64,000 bases of DNA from CAUZIZ01 sp965222655 (GCA_965222655.1 CBDCUP010000022.1:124001-188000), one strand, 5' to 3'; shown: positions 16,466 to 26,368, counted from the stretch's first letter. Numbers and translations are program-made. The notes: generated by a model not told the origin, from the sequence alone.

Positions 16466-18706
16466 ATGTTAAATCGCCCGGGGATCCTGGCGCTCTTCTT
16501 GCTCATCTACGGGGGCTGTGCGGCTTCCGAGGAAGCTCCGAAAACTCCGGTTGAATCCAGGTCTCTCGGAGACTTGAGCGGTCCCTGGCAGCTCTTCGTC
16601 GATGACTACCTGGTCGAGACCAGGAAGGGACTGATCAGGACCTATCACCCTTTCGAGAAGTACTCCGGCAACCCGGTGCTCAGGGGAGATCGGCCCTGGG
16701 AAGAGGATCGGGTGTTCGTCTACGGGACCCTTCTTCCAGCTGAAGAGGGGACGGGATACCGCCTCTGGTACCACGCTTCGGCCGACGGATACCTGAACCT
16801 GTATGCCACCAGCCAGGATGGCATCAACTGGGATCGACCGAATCTGGGGCTGGTGAAGCGGGACGGGATTCCCGAAAACAATCTCTTCTTCTGGCGATCC
16901 AAGGAAGATCACATGCCTCAGGTCATTCATACTCCCTGGGAGCCGGATCCCCAGAAGCGCTATAAGTTGATCAACTATGACTACGGTCGCACCCCGCCTG
17001 ATCACATGACCAGCGGTTTCTGGGCGGCCTACTCGCCGGACGGCCTCCACTGGACCGAAGTGGAAGAGAATCCTGTCCTGGTCGATCCGGGTGATGTCGG
17101 GAACTTCGTCTGGGATCCACACGCCGAACGCTACCTGGGCTATCCGAAGACCTTTGCTCCAGTACGAGGCTATCGCCGCCGCTGCGTAGGCTTCACCAGC
17201 ACCACTGATTTCGAGAAATGGCCCCCAGCGGAGTTGATTCTGGTTCCGGACGAAGTAGACGACCGCTGGGTGACCGAGGATGGGCAACACACCGATCTCT
17301 ACGGCCTCAGCGGCTTTGCCTACGAGTCGACGTACCTGGGCTTTCTCTGGATCTTCAGAATTGAGGACGGCAAAAACGAGGGTCGGATTTTCGCCGAGCT
17401 CGTCAGCAGCCATGACGGCATCCACTGGGTACGGCAGGAGGGTGAACGGCCACCCATTCTTCCCCTCGGCGAAGCCGGCAGCTGGGATCAGGCCGTGGTG
17501 GTGACGTTGAACCAACCGATGGTGGAGGGCGACACGATCCGGCTCTACTACGGCGGAACCAACGACTACCACACCGGGGGCGGAAAAAGCGCGATCGGCC
17601 TGGCGACCCTGAGAAAGGACGGCTTTGCCTCGCTCGACGCCGGCAGCGAGATGGGGACAGTCACCACCCGCTCCCTGATCGGAAGCGGAGGGGAACTCCA
17701 CCTGAATATCAATGCCAGCGGCGGCTCGATAAGGGTCGAGGTGCTCGACGGCCAGGGCAGCGTCATCGAAGGCTACGGCCGGGACGACTGCGACCCCATC
17801 TCGGCCGACGCCGTGAACCAGAAGGTAACCTGGGGCTCTCGCAGCGAACTTCCAGAGGCCACGGGCAGCCGCAGATTCCGCTTTTTGCTGGTCAATGCGG
17901 CTCTCTACTCTTTCATGGCCGGAGAAAGGGTCCAACTGGAATCTCCGCATCCCCCCGTTGAGGCCTCCTTCAGCTTCGACGAAGACGAAGGGACCAGTGC
18001 CACCGATGGGGCAAGCGATGACGGTCTGCAGCAGGCCCGATTTCACAACGGGGTTCGCGTGACGCCCGACCCCGATCCATGGGCAGCGGGAGGGTCGGCC
18101 CTGCACTTCACTGGGGACGGAGAAACCCTGGACACCTTCGAGATCGTGGGCACCTCCCACCTGGGAACCCAGTTCACTCTCGCGGCCCGAATGCGCACCG
18201 AGAATCAGAAACTGGCTCGACTGTTCAGCACCCATCGGGGCAGCGGCGTTCCCGTCACGGGCGAGCTGATCTTCGACGTCAATCCAAGTGTCGGAACCCT
18301 CTCCCTTACCCTCAACGGGCAGCGGGTGCAGTCACGACCCCGCTTCTTCCGTAATGGGCGCTACCACCATTTCGCCGCGACTCACGACCGGGGAGAGGTG
18401 AAGCTCTACCTCGACGGCAATGAGGTTGCCGCCGAACGGATCCGGGCCGGGACCATGCATCTCTACTATGATGGCTCGAGCATCGACCTGCGCCGGCCTC
18501 AAGGTTCTTCTTCAGAGGCGGGGATCCATCTGGCAGCCAATCTCAGGGTCGGAGAAGATCAGGGAGGCCGATTCATCACCTACCGCGACAAGGTCACGGC
18601 GGGGCCTGACAACCAGCTCCAAGGATGGGTCGACGACATCCTGGTGGTGCGGCGAGTCCTCGATGCTGAGGAAATTGCTGCCCTCAACGGCAGACCCGGC
18701 CGCTAG
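16466..18706 (+). CDS. Secreted glycosidase-like beta-propeller protein with C-terminal LamG-like domain (paralogue 1)
   Basis: A 746-aa exported protein. The N-terminus (LALFLLIYGGCAASEE) looks like a signal peptide with a possible lipobox Cys. Residues about 30-370 resemble five-bladed GH32/GH43-type glycosidase propellers: LFVDDYLVE, YRLWYHASADG, YATSQDGINWDRP, AAYSPDGLHWTE and SHDGIHWVRQ, the repeating S-x-DG-x-x-W blades. A beta-sandwich follows (VEVLDGQGSVIEGY to LYSF). Residues about 500-745 resemble a concanavalin A/LamG domain. It shares the first two parts with the proteins at 22017 and 23570. Probably binds or cleaves polysaccharide; catalytic residues are not assigned. Confidence 0.75.
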   Translation: MLNRPGILALFLLIYGGCAASEEAPKTPVESRSLGDLSGPWQLFVDDYLVETRKGLIRTYHPFEKYSGNPVLRGDRPWEEDRVFVYGTLLPAEEGTGYRLWYHASADGYLNLYATSQDGINWDRPNLGLVKRDGIPENNLFFWRSKEDHMPQVIHTPWEPDPQKRYKLINYDYGRTPPDHMTSGFWAAYSPDGLHWTEVEENPVLVDPGDVGNFVWDPHAERYLGYPKTFAPVRGYRRRCVGFTSTTDFEKWPPAELILVPDEVDDRWVTEDGQHTDLYGLSGFAYESTYLGFLWIFRIEDGKNEGRIFAELVSSHDGIHWVRQEGERPPILPLGEAGSWDQAVVVTLNQPMVEGDTIRLYYGGTNDYHTGGGKSAIGLATLRKDGFASLDAGSEMGTVTTRSLIGSGGELHLNINASGGSIRVEVLDGQGSVIEGYGRDDCDPISADAVNQKVTWGSRSELPEATGSRRFRFLLVNAALYSFMAGERVQLESPHPPVEASFSFDEDEGTSATDGASDDGLQQARFHNGVRVTPDPDPWAAGGSALHFTGDGETLDTFEIVGTSHLGTQFTLAARMRTENQKLARLFSTHRGSGVPVTGELIFDVNPSVGTLSLTLNGQRVQSRPRFFRNGRYHHFAATHDRGEVKLYLDGNEVAAERIRAGTMHLYYDGSSIDLRRPQGSSSEAGIHLAANLRVGEDQGGRFITYRDKVTAGPDNQLQGWVDDILVVRRVLDAEEIAALNGRPGR

Positions 18707-18747
18707 CAACTCCCCTTCTCAGAGCATATCCAGTAGGATTCTCCGTT

Positions 18748-20544
18748 ATGGGAAAACCACTCAAAGCGCAGACCGACGCCGCTGGACGACCCCTCACGGG
18801 ACGACCCGTCATCTACGCCACTCAGGGACTGATTTCAAGCGGTCACTACCTGACCTCGATGGCCGGAATGCAGATGATGCTCGCCGGTGGAAACGCTTTT
18901 GATGCGGTGGTTGCTGCGGGATTCGCCGCCGCGGTCACCGAACCGATTGCGTCCTACTCGCTGGGCGCCGAATCGGTGTTCATGCTTCACCACGCCGCCA
19001 GCGGGGATCTCCTCTCCCTGAGCGGGCAGGGCACGGCTCCGGCCCGGGCCACAGTCGATTTCTACCGGGATCAGGGACTCGAGTGCATACCGACCGGGCC
19101 CGGTTCCCTGGCTCATCTCTCATTCACCGTTCCAGGTGCGGTCGATGCCTATCTGGCCCTGCTGGAGCGGTACGGGACCTTGAGCCTGCCTCGCGTTCTG
19201 GAGCCGGCGATTCGGTTGGCCAGGGGTGGATTTCCTCACTACGAGTACATGGTCGATGCCCTCGACTCCAACGCGACCCGCGAACAGTTCGCGCTCTATC
19301 CCCCCGGGGGATCCGAGATCTTCTACGATCAAGGCGCCCTTCCCCGACCCGGGACACTGCTGCGACAACCCGGCCTGGCTACCACCCTCGAAAGCCTGGC
19401 GGAACACGGAGCTTCGGGACAAAGGCTGGACGGCATTCGGTCAGCGCGGGACGACTTTTACAGGGGCGCACTGGCTCGGACCCTGGTGGAGCACTCAAAG
19501 AGTGTTGGTGGCATCCTCGAGCTAGAAGACCTGAGCGCCTATCAGGCACGGTTCGAGGATCCCGTCCGAAGCCGCTTCCTGGGACACGAAATCTGCGGCC
19601 AGCAAACCTGGTCTCAGGCCTCGGTACTGCAGCTGACCCTCAACATGCTCGAGCATTTCGACTTGAAGTCCATGGGACACAATTCGCCGACCTATGTTCA
19701 TACGGTGGTGGAAGCCCTCAAGCTGGCGCTGGCCGATCGTGAAGCCCACTTCGGCGACCCCGAGTTTGCGGCGATCCCATTGGACGGTCTCCTTTCCAAG
19801 GAATACGCCTTGCGTCGCTCCCAGCTCATCGATCCGGATCGTGCGCAGCCAGAGCTGCCTCCGCCCGGAGATCCCTGGCTGGACTCCAAAGGAGATCGGC
19901 CCGCAGCTCCTCCGCCAAGCAGCTCGAGACCAGCTGGCCCACCGGGCTCCCCCTCCTCGCAGGAGCAGGGTACTACCCACATCGCAGCCATCGACAGGGA
20001 AGGCAATCTGGTCTGCGCTACGCCAAGTGGGGGCTCTTTTGGGAAGTCAGTCTTCTTCCCGGAGCTGGGCTTCGCTCTCAGCACCCGGATCGAGATGTTC
20101 CAGTTGGAAGAAGGACATCCCAACGTGTTAGTGCCGGGCAAACGCCCCCGCACTACTCTGGTCAATTACCTGGTACTCAAGGACGGATCCCCGGTAATGA
20201 CCTTCGGTTGTCCCGGAGGAGATCATCAGGCCCAGGCAAACCTTCAGCTGATGCTCAATACCCTGGTCTTCGGCATGGATCCACAACAGGCCATCGAGGC
20301 TGCCCGCTTTGGCTGTGACTCGGCTCCCAACTCCTTCCATCCCCACGAGTGTCTGCCGGGTCAACTCTCCCTGGAAGACGGATTCTCTGATTCTACCTGG
20401 GAGAGGCTCCAGGCCCTGGGACATCGGTTGGTACCCGCCGCCGTCTGCGGAATGGGAGCCACCGTTGCTCGCCGAGACCCGCAGAGCGGTGTCATGGCTA
20501 CAGGATCAGATCCTCGCAGGTCCTGCTATGCTCTGGGATGGTAG
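18748..20544 (+). CDS. Gamma-glutamyltransferase family protein
   Basis: An N-terminal nucleophile hydrolase that cleaves or transfers gamma-glutamyl groups, for example from glutathione. The 598-aa chain shows GGNAFDAVVAAGFAAAVTEP near 50-69, FTVPGAVDAYLALLERYG, and the autoprocessing site GTTHIAAIDREGN with Thr409 as the expected nucleophile. GGDHQAQANLQ lies in the small subunit. Odd features are no obvious signal peptide, although most relatives are periplasmic, and a proline/serine-rich linker of about 25 residues just before the cleavage site. It follows a glycosidase-like gene by 41 bp, suggesting co-transcription. Confidence 0.85.
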   Translation: MGKPLKAQTDAAGRPLTGRPVIYATQGLISSGHYLTSMAGMQMMLAGGNAFDAVVAAGFAAAVTEPIASYSLGAESVFMLHHAASGDLLSLSGQGTAPARATVDFYRDQGLECIPTGPGSLAHLSFTVPGAVDAYLALLERYGTLSLPRVLEPAIRLARGGFPHYEYMVDALDSNATREQFALYPPGGSEIFYDQGALPRPGTLLRQPGLATTLESLAEHGASGQRLDGIRSARDDFYRGALARTLVEHSKSVGGILELEDLSAYQARFEDPVRSRFLGHEICGQQTWSQASVLQLTLNMLEHFDLKSMGHNSPTYVHTVVEALKLALADREAHFGDPEFAAIPLDGLLSKEYALRRSQLIDPDRAQPELPPPGDPWLDSKGDRPAAPPPSSSRPAGPPGSPSSQEQGTTHIAAIDREGNLVCATPSGGSFGKSVFFPELGFALSTRIEMFQLEEGHPNVLVPGKRPRTTLVNYLVLKDGSPVMTFGCPGGDHQAQANLQLMLNTLVFGMDPQQAIEAARFGCDSAPNSFHPHECLPGQLSLEDGFSDSTWERLQALGHRLVPAAVCGMGATVARRDPQSGVMATGSDPRRSCYALGW

Positions 20545-20607
20545 AGCGCAACAGTTGTTTGTTTCTTTTGCGTCGCTTCGAGTATATTCGCGGGTATCGG
20601 AGGAACC

Positions 20608-21627
20608 ATGCTGACAATTGAAATCGACGCCAAACTCGAGGCCTACACAAATGCGTGCCGCAATGGTACGGATTGGATTCTGAATCACGTGAATCCAGAC
20701 GGCTCTGTCGGGCCCGTCGAGCAGAGGCTCTTCTACTATCGAGTACCCTGGGCTCTAGCCCTGATGGGCGAGGTTTCGGCAGCCCATCGCCTGCTGGATT
20801 GGATCGACAAAAACATGCTCACTGCAGATGGGCGTTTCGAGGGAATCTCCACCCAGGGCGGAGAGGATCCACGCTATGGCTCCTATCCACTGGCCTGTCT
20901 GATCTTCGGCTCCAGCTTGCTGGGACGGATCGATCTGGTTCGCCGCGGCACCGAGCAGCTGTTGACCTGGCAGGACCCCGAGACCGGAGGTTTCTACGCC
21001 ACCCGCTCAGACCGGAGCGGGGACGCCGAGCAGGAGCTTTTCCCCACTGCTCAAGCGGGTATGAGCCTTGCGCTCACGGGTCGGGTGGAGGCCGCTGTCA
21101 AGGCCGGCGAGTGGTTCCAGCGGCTCTGGGACCTGCAGCCGGAACCGGAGCGGAGACTCTATGCAGTCTACAGCCGCTCCCAGGGCCTGGTTCAGAACTA
21201 CCCGGAAGAGCAGGAGGCCTTCTACGTCACCAAGAAAGACGAACCCTGGCAACACCATTTCAACGGGGGCATCGCCGCCGCGTTTCTCTCCCAGCTCCAC
21301 ATGGCCAGCGGCTCCACCCAGTGGCTCGACCTCGCCCGGGAGTACCAGAAATTCTCGATGACCAGCGACGAATGTCAGTTCGATTCCAAGCAGCTCTGCA
21401 AGTCGGGTTGGGGATCGGGGCTCCTGTACGTGGCCACGCGGGAAGAGCAGTTCCGAGAATGGACGATCCGTCTGGGAGATTGGTTCGTGGACCACCAGCT
21501 GCCGGACGGTCACTGGGAAAACACCAAGTTCTGGAGTCCTGAACCCACGGTCGGCGACAACATCCTGATCACGGCAGAATTCGTCCAGCACCTCTGCAAT
21601 ATCAGGGCATATCTTTCGGTGGCGTGA
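20608..21627 (+). CDS. Alpha/alpha-barrel (terpenoid cyclase/prenyltransferase-fold) protein of unknown function
   Basis: A 339-aa soluble protein made of repeating helical units such as GTDWILNHVNPDGSVGP, EQLLTWQDPETGGFYATR and LGDWFVDHQLPDGHWEN. The Q/D-x-DGxW-like repeats resemble the terpenoid cyclase/protein prenyltransferase alpha-alpha toroid or an AGE-like barrel. I see no DxDD or other catalytic signature that would name a reaction. The ATG is preceded by GGAGG. It is 63 bp after the gamma-glutamyltransferase and on the same strand, so probably in the same transcript. Confidence 0.6.
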   Translation: MLTIEIDAKLEAYTNACRNGTDWILNHVNPDGSVGPVEQRLFYYRVPWALALMGEVSAAHRLLDWIDKNMLTADGRFEGISTQGGEDPRYGSYPLACLIFGSSLLGRIDLVRRGTEQLLTWQDPETGGFYATRSDRSGDAEQELFPTAQAGMSLALTGRVEAAVKAGEWFQRLWDLQPEPERRLYAVYSRSQGLVQNYPEEQEAFYVTKKDEPWQHHFNGGIAAAFLSQLHMASGSTQWLDLAREYQKFSMTSDECQFDSKQLCKSGWGSGLLYVATREEQFREWTIRLGDWFVDHQLPDGHWENTKFWSPEPTVGDNILITAEFVQHLCNIRAYLSVA

Positions 21628-22016
21628 AAGATTCGTCTCATGTCGGATCGTTTGACGTCGAACCTCTTTCTGAGGAGTGAGCGGGACTGAAGTCTTCGCC
21701 GGAATCATCCAATGTGCCCACTGGCGCAACTAAGCTGAAACTTCACTTGGTTAGGAGATCATGCAAGAGCTGCCAATGACAGAGCCGTGACTGCGAAGGA
21801 GCGGTCCCGGCATAAGGATGCCGGAAACAACAGACCAAACGGACGGTGGCCCATTGGATCCCCTTTACAGCATGTCCCGATCGGTGATCGGGACCGCTCC
21901 CCAGTCACGGCTCTGTCAGAAGCGGTAGCGACAATCACGGCAGACCTAACGCCCGGCCCCAAAACTTTCACTCTCGAAGCTGGGGACACTGAACTTACTG
22001 ATTGGAGAACTGAATC
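21628..22016. repeat. Repeat E copy 2 with half C module, intergenic
   Basis: 389 bp without a gene. 21731-21946 nearly duplicates 4607-4811, including the TGACAGAGCCGTGACTG hairpin at 21777-21918. It is preceded by the second half of module C (CTAAGCTGAAACTTCA). The remainder (21947-22016) is the leader of the next gene. Confidence 0.75.
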
Positions 22017-23534
22017 ATGAAGCTACGACAATCCAGACAATGGTTACTACCCGCCCTGTGTATCCTCATCGCCTTCACCGCCTCCTCCCAGACCGCCCAG
22101 GCAGGACCTGACCCGATCGAGGTGGGCCGGGGGGTTCATCTCTTCGTGGACGACTACCTGGTCGAGAAGATGACGCAGGTGTGGCGAAGCTTGAACATAG
22201 GTCGAAAGCACGCCAAGAACCCGCTGCTGAAGCCGGACCGGCCCTGGGAAGGCTACCTGGTGCTCCAACCCGGTACCGTGATCTGGGACGAAGAAGATCA
22301 GATCTTCAAGATGTGGTACAACACCATTGGCACCCGCGAGCGCCCCAACATCGAGGACTTCCTCTGCTACGCCACCTCCAAGGACGGGATCACATGGGAA
22401 AAGCCCGATCTGGGCCTGATCGAGTTCCAGGGGTCCAAGGCCAACAACATCTTCCTGAAGTGGTCCGGCTGGACCCACTCCGTCCTCAAGGACAAGCGAG
22501 ACCCGGACCCTTCACGCCGCTATAAGCTACTGTACTGGTTGACCCATGAAAGGGAGCAGTGCGGTATCTGGGTGGCGTTCTCACCCGACGGAAAGCGCTG
22601 GACCAACTACGCCGAGAAGGCCATCGTCCCTTGCTGGGCGACCGGGGACACCTTTCAGGTGACCCAGCATCCTGAAACCGGCCAATTCATCCTCTATCAC
22701 AAGACCATAGGCGGGCCCATCCGTAAGGTGTCACGAATGGTGAGCGACGATTTCATCCACTGGCGGGACTCCCAGGAGGTGCTCGCACCGGACAAGCATG
22801 ATCCACCTGACACCCAGTTCTATGGACTCTCCGCCTTTCCCTACGGGAACCAGTTTCTGGGGCTGCTCTGGGTCTACCACACCTATACCCACTTCATGGA
22901 CATCCAGCTGGTGTCCAGCCGTGACAGCATCGAGTGGGAACGGTCCGCGGACAGGAAGCTTTTCCTGCACCTGGCTACCACCAACAACTTCAAGAAAGGC
23001 GCCTTCGACCACGGCATGGTCTACCCCTCCAGCAACCCCATCGTCAAGGACGGTCGGATCTGGATCTACTACTCTGGCTTCAGCAACCTGCACAACGCCC
23101 CCTCCGAGGACCACGATGGCCAGATCGGCCTCGCCACCATCCGGCAGGATGGCTGGGTCTCGATTGACGCTACCAGTGAGGGATCGGTCCAGACGCGCCG
23201 GCTCAAGCTGAAGGGCTCCTCGTTGTGGGTCAACATGTCCTCCTTGACCGGTTCGAGGCCCAATTTCGAACGGGACAGCGGGAAGGAGCCCTACCGCGAG
23301 TTCTACACCGACAACCCCAGCGCCAAGGGATATGTTCGGGTGGAAGTGCAAGATCGGGACGGTCGGGTCCTTCCCGGCTATGAGGCAGCCAACTGCAACC
23401 CCCTGATGGGAACAGACATCTACCAGAAAGTCTCCTGGGAAGGGGGTCGAGACCTTTCCGCAGTCGCCGGCCGCGAGATCCGGCTCAGGTTCGTGCTGGG
23501 TAACGCCAGGCTGTATTCCTTCAAGCTCGAGTAG
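22017..23534 (+). CDS. Secreted glycosidase-like beta-propeller protein (paralogue 2)
   Basis: A 505-aa protein with a clear signal peptide (about 1-28, ending TAQAG). The propeller repeats LFVDDYLVE, FKMWYNTIG, YATSKDGITWEKP, AFSPDGKRWTN and SRDSIEWER match the proteins at 16466 and 23570. The C-terminal beta-sandwich (RVEVQDRDGRVLPGYE to LYSFKLE) is also shared. It lacks the LamG-like extension of paralogue 1. Likely periplasmic or outer-surface and carbohydrate-directed by fold; the activity is not demonstrable from sequence. The 35-bp gap to the next paralogue suggests an operon. Confidence 0.75.
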   Translation: MKLRQSRQWLLPALCILIAFTASSQTAQAGPDPIEVGRGVHLFVDDYLVEKMTQVWRSLNIGRKHAKNPLLKPDRPWEGYLVLQPGTVIWDEEDQIFKMWYNTIGTRERPNIEDFLCYATSKDGITWEKPDLGLIEFQGSKANNIFLKWSGWTHSVLKDKRDPDPSRRYKLLYWLTHEREQCGIWVAFSPDGKRWTNYAEKAIVPCWATGDTFQVTQHPETGQFILYHKTIGGPIRKVSRMVSDDFIHWRDSQEVLAPDKHDPPDTQFYGLSAFPYGNQFLGLLWVYHTYTHFMDIQLVSSRDSIEWERSADRKLFLHLATTNNFKKGAFDHGMVYPSSNPIVKDGRIWIYYSGFSNLHNAPSEDHDGQIGLATIRQDGWVSIDATSEGSVQTRRLKLKGSSLWVNMSSLTGSRPNFERDSGKEPYREFYTDNPSAKGYVRVEVQDRDGRVLPGYEAANCNPLMGTDIYQKVSWEGGRDLSAVAGREIRLRFVLGNARLYSFKLE

Positions 23535-23569
23535 TTCCCAGTAGATCAGTACCCTGGAGAACAAGGACA

Positions 23570-25150
23570 ATGCGTAAAGCAGTGAGAGCCCGGTGGATCG
23601 CCCTCGTCGTGCTCGGCCAGTCCTTGCTGAGCCTGGAGGCCGCGGCAGAAACACCTCTCGTCATCGGTTCACAGAAGCAGCTTCTGATCGACGACTATGT
23701 CATCGAGGCGATGAGCCCCAGGGTTTATCGCTTGATGAACCAACCCCTCAAGTACCCGGAGAATCCGGTAATCCGTCTCGATACCGACTGGGAGCACAAG
23801 GGAGGCCTCTCCCACGGCGGAGATTGCGGACAGATCTTCTTCGACCCGGATCGGGGTATCTACCGTTTCTACGATCTGATGGTCAATTGGGATTGGTCCC
23901 GGAAGTGGCTCTCCTACGCCGAGTCCAAGGACGGTATTCACTGGATCAAGCCGAAGCTGGGACAGGTCGAGTATCTGGGATACGACACCAATTTCATCTC
24001 CGTCCCCTTCTCGAAGGAGGCGTGGAGCAACACCGTGTTCCGGGACCCGGCTACCGACCGCGAGCAAGAACGGTACAAGATGATCTATTTCGACAAACCG
24101 GATGGGAAGAAGGGGATGTTTCCCGCCTACTCTGCCGACGGTCTTAACTGGAAACCCTATCAGGTCGATCAGCCCGCTGTCCCCTACTGGAGCGACACCA
24201 ACAACAACCTCATGTGGGACTCCAAGCGGCAGAGATACATCCTCTACCTCAGAACCGGCACCTCCCTCAATCGTTGGATGGATCCAGAGCCCATCTATCC
24301 TGAAGGCGCTCGCACCCGTACCGCCGGGTTTGCCACCAGCACCGACTTTCTCAACTGGGACAGTCCGGCGACCTACCGGAATCCCGACGACCGCTTCATC
24401 TGCTTCCACGCCGACGAGAAGGACCCGGTGGGAAGCCGTGACTTCTATACACTCGAAGTCCTGCCCTACGAAGGCGGCTTCGTGGGCTTTACATCCGTCT
24501 ACCACAACATGTTCGGAGTCGCGCCTGCAGGGATGGATAGCGGTAAGGCCCGGTCCCCCTGGATGGATCGGATGAACGTGCAGCTGCTCTGGAGCCGCGA
24601 TGGCGAGAAATTCACGCGGGTGGGACAGGGCCGTCAATTCATCCCCAACGGGCCGGAGGGAAGCTGGGACCAGGACCTGGTCTATTCCGTCCACAACGGG
24701 ATCGTGCGCGAGGACCGGGGAGAGATCTGGCTCTACTACGAGGGGTTCAGCGGCCACCACTGGTTCAAGCAGCGCAGGGAGCATCAGCGAGGCCAGGTGG
24801 GGCTGGCCATCCTCCGCCTCGACGGATTCGCCTCAATAACCGGCCAGGGCACGCTCACAACTCGGCCTCTGACTTTCGAGGGAAGCCGGCTGCAGATCAA
24901 TGCGAGCGGCGTGGACAAGTATGTAGGACCCGGCTATGGCAGCGTCCGGGTCGAGGTCCTCGACGGGAAAACCGGTCTGCCGATTCCAGATTTCCAAAAG
25001 GGAAATTCCGATGAGTTCGGAGAAGACGCGATCTCTCACACGGTGACCTGGAAGGGCCGTAGCAATCTAGAGTCCCTTCGAGGCAAGACCATCAAACTGA
25101 AATTCCACCTGGACAAAGCGAAACTGTTTTCGTTTCAGTTCGTTCCGTGA
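23570..25150 (+). CDS. Secreted glycosidase-like beta-propeller protein (paralogue 3)
   Basis: A 526-aa protein with a signal peptide (about 1-24) and the same architecture as the two upstream paralogues: LLIDDYVIE, YAESKDGIHWIKP, AYSADGLNWKPY, ATSTDFLNWDSP and WSRDGEKFTRVG blades, then RVEVLDGKTGLPIPDF and LFSFQF in the C-terminal sandwich. An insertion around 280-330 (FYTLEVLPYEGGFVGFTSVYH and after) is longer than in paralogue 2. It is followed by hairpin B2, which could end transcription from both sides of this convergent junction. Confidence 0.75.
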   Translation: MRKAVRARWIALVVLGQSLLSLEAAAETPLVIGSQKQLLIDDYVIEAMSPRVYRLMNQPLKYPENPVIRLDTDWEHKGGLSHGGDCGQIFFDPDRGIYRFYDLMVNWDWSRKWLSYAESKDGIHWIKPKLGQVEYLGYDTNFISVPFSKEAWSNTVFRDPATDREQERYKMIYFDKPDGKKGMFPAYSADGLNWKPYQVDQPAVPYWSDTNNNLMWDSKRQRYILYLRTGTSLNRWMDPEPIYPEGARTRTAGFATSTDFLNWDSPATYRNPDDRFICFHADEKDPVGSRDFYTLEVLPYEGGFVGFTSVYHNMFGVAPAGMDSGKARSPWMDRMNVQLLWSRDGEKFTRVGQGRQFIPNGPEGSWDQDLVYSVHNGIVREDRGEIWLYYEGFSGHHWFKQRREHQRGQVGLAILRLDGFASITGQGTLTTRPLTFEGSRLQINASGVDKYVGPGYGSVRVEVLDGKTGLPIPDFQKGNSDEFGEDAISHTVTWKGRSNLESLRGKTIKLKFHLDKAKLFSFQFVP

Positions 25151-25181
25151 GAGGACCAACATCTGCACGCAGCAGTGACTC

Positions 25182-25239
25182 GTAGGATGGGCACTCCTGC
25201 CCGTCACAAATTCTCGACGGGCAGGAATGCCCATCCTAC
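25182..25239 (+). repeat. Repeat B copy 2: hairpin between convergent genes
   Basis: Arms GTAGGATGGGCA and TGCCCATCCTAC pair exactly and continue through CCTGCCCGTC/GACGGGCAGG. It lies between two convergent gene ends (25150 and 25284), a place where a hairpin could serve as a bidirectional terminator, although no T tract is evident. Confidence 0.75.
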
Positions 25240-25283
25240 ACAGGACACGGTACTGTCGATGTTCGTGGTTCGGGGAAGACCAC

Positions 25284-26273
25284 TCAACCGGCTCCTGCCG
25301 AGCGTACCTGGTTGATGAAGCGGATGGCGTTTCCCGAGAAGTGATCCTCGATTTCATCCTGACTCAAACCCAGTATCTCGGCAACCTGCCTTTCCTGTCG
25401 CAGCTGCTCGTAGATGACGAAAGTGGCACTGGGATCGCAGTGGGACAAGTCCGGAAAACCCTCGAAATACTGCCAGGCCTTACCCCAGGTAACGTACTTG
25501 CCTCGGACGCAGCCTGCTGCAATATTGTCCGAACCGAACATCACTCTTTTTCGGTCCTCGTGCTTCATCAGTAGATACTGGGAGTACAGGTCATTGACAG
25601 CTGAAGTGTCGTACCAGAGGTTCGGCATGTCCTTGAGCCGGTGGATGGATTCTTCCAGCATGAAGGGATTGAAGGCTCGGCCGCAGTGGGCCAGTATCCA
25701 TTGGGCCCGCGGATACTTGTGAGTATAGTTCTCCAGATCCTGGAGATTCTCAGGGTCCGCCGGCCCGGTCTTCTTCGAGAGGTGCATGGTAATCGCCAGT
25801 CCAAGATCGTGCGCCACCTCAATGAACGACTCGGGGAGAAAGTCCTGGATTCTTCCGTTGGCAGGGTCCGGGGCGAACGACCGATAGGGCTTGAGCCCCA
25901 GGAAGCCGTGCTTCCGGACCTGCTCGGCAACATATTCAGGGCTCATCTCCGGCACCACCAGCAGGTTCACGGCAGAGGCGGGATCCGCTGCCATCTGGGC
26001 CGCCATCCAGTCGTTGTGTCCTTCTATATCAATGCCGACAATCGGTGTTCCCAGGACCAGGTAGTGTGTTTCGCGGCCGGGATACAACTTGGCCGCCCAT
26101 GTCAGGTGATCCTGATAGTCAATTTCCCAGCGCAAACCTGAGGGGCCACTCTGCCCCCTGTGCTCCTCGGACCACATGTGGGTGTGCATGTCGTAAACCA
26201 GTGGTGGGACAAAGGCCTCCAGCTCTTCTTCCCAGATCTGGCGGTCAAACTCCCGATAGTCAATGTTGGTCAT
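25284..26273 (-). CDS. Amidohydrolase family protein (Amidohydro_2-like)
   Basis: A 329-aa TIM-barrel metal-dependent hydrolase or decarboxylase of the Amidohydro_2 type. The metal pair is in YDMHTHMW near the N-terminus. TMHLSKKTGP, WILAHCGRAF and MFGSDN provide the later His, His and Asp positions of the barrel. The start at 26273 (MTNIDYREFD) is chosen over 26324, which would add 17 unrelated residues. No signal peptide. Convergent with the glycosidase-like operon and divergent from the VWFA gene. The substrate is not predictable. Confidence 0.82.
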   Translation of the reverse strand: MTNIDYREFDRQIWEEELEAFVPPLVYDMHTHMWSEEHRGQSGPSGLRWEIDYQDHLTWAAKLYPGRETHYLVLGTPIVGIDIEGHNDWMAAQMAADPASAVNLLVVPEMSPEYVAEQVRKHGFLGLKPYRSFAPDPANGRIQDFLPESFIEVAHDLGLAITMHLSKKTGPADPENLQDLENYTHKYPRAQWILAHCGRAFNPFMLEESIHRLKDMPNLWYDTSAVNDLYSQYLLMKHEDRKRVMFGSDNIAAGCVRGKYVTWGKAWQYFEGFPDLSHCDPSATFVIYEQLRQERQVAEILGLSQDEIEDHFSGNAIRFINQVRSAGAG

Positions 26274-26368
26274 GGGTCGGAGTTTAGCACAGGTACTCTC
26301 CCCGGTTGACGGGCCAAAAAGCACTCAGTGGCCCTCTAGGAGGAACAAAGAGAAGAGGCTCTGATAGA

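Noticed and set aside
16162..16506. 114-codon minus-strand frame next to the IS481 right end
   Set aside because: No recognisable domain, and it overlaps the IS end and the start of the next gene on the other strand.
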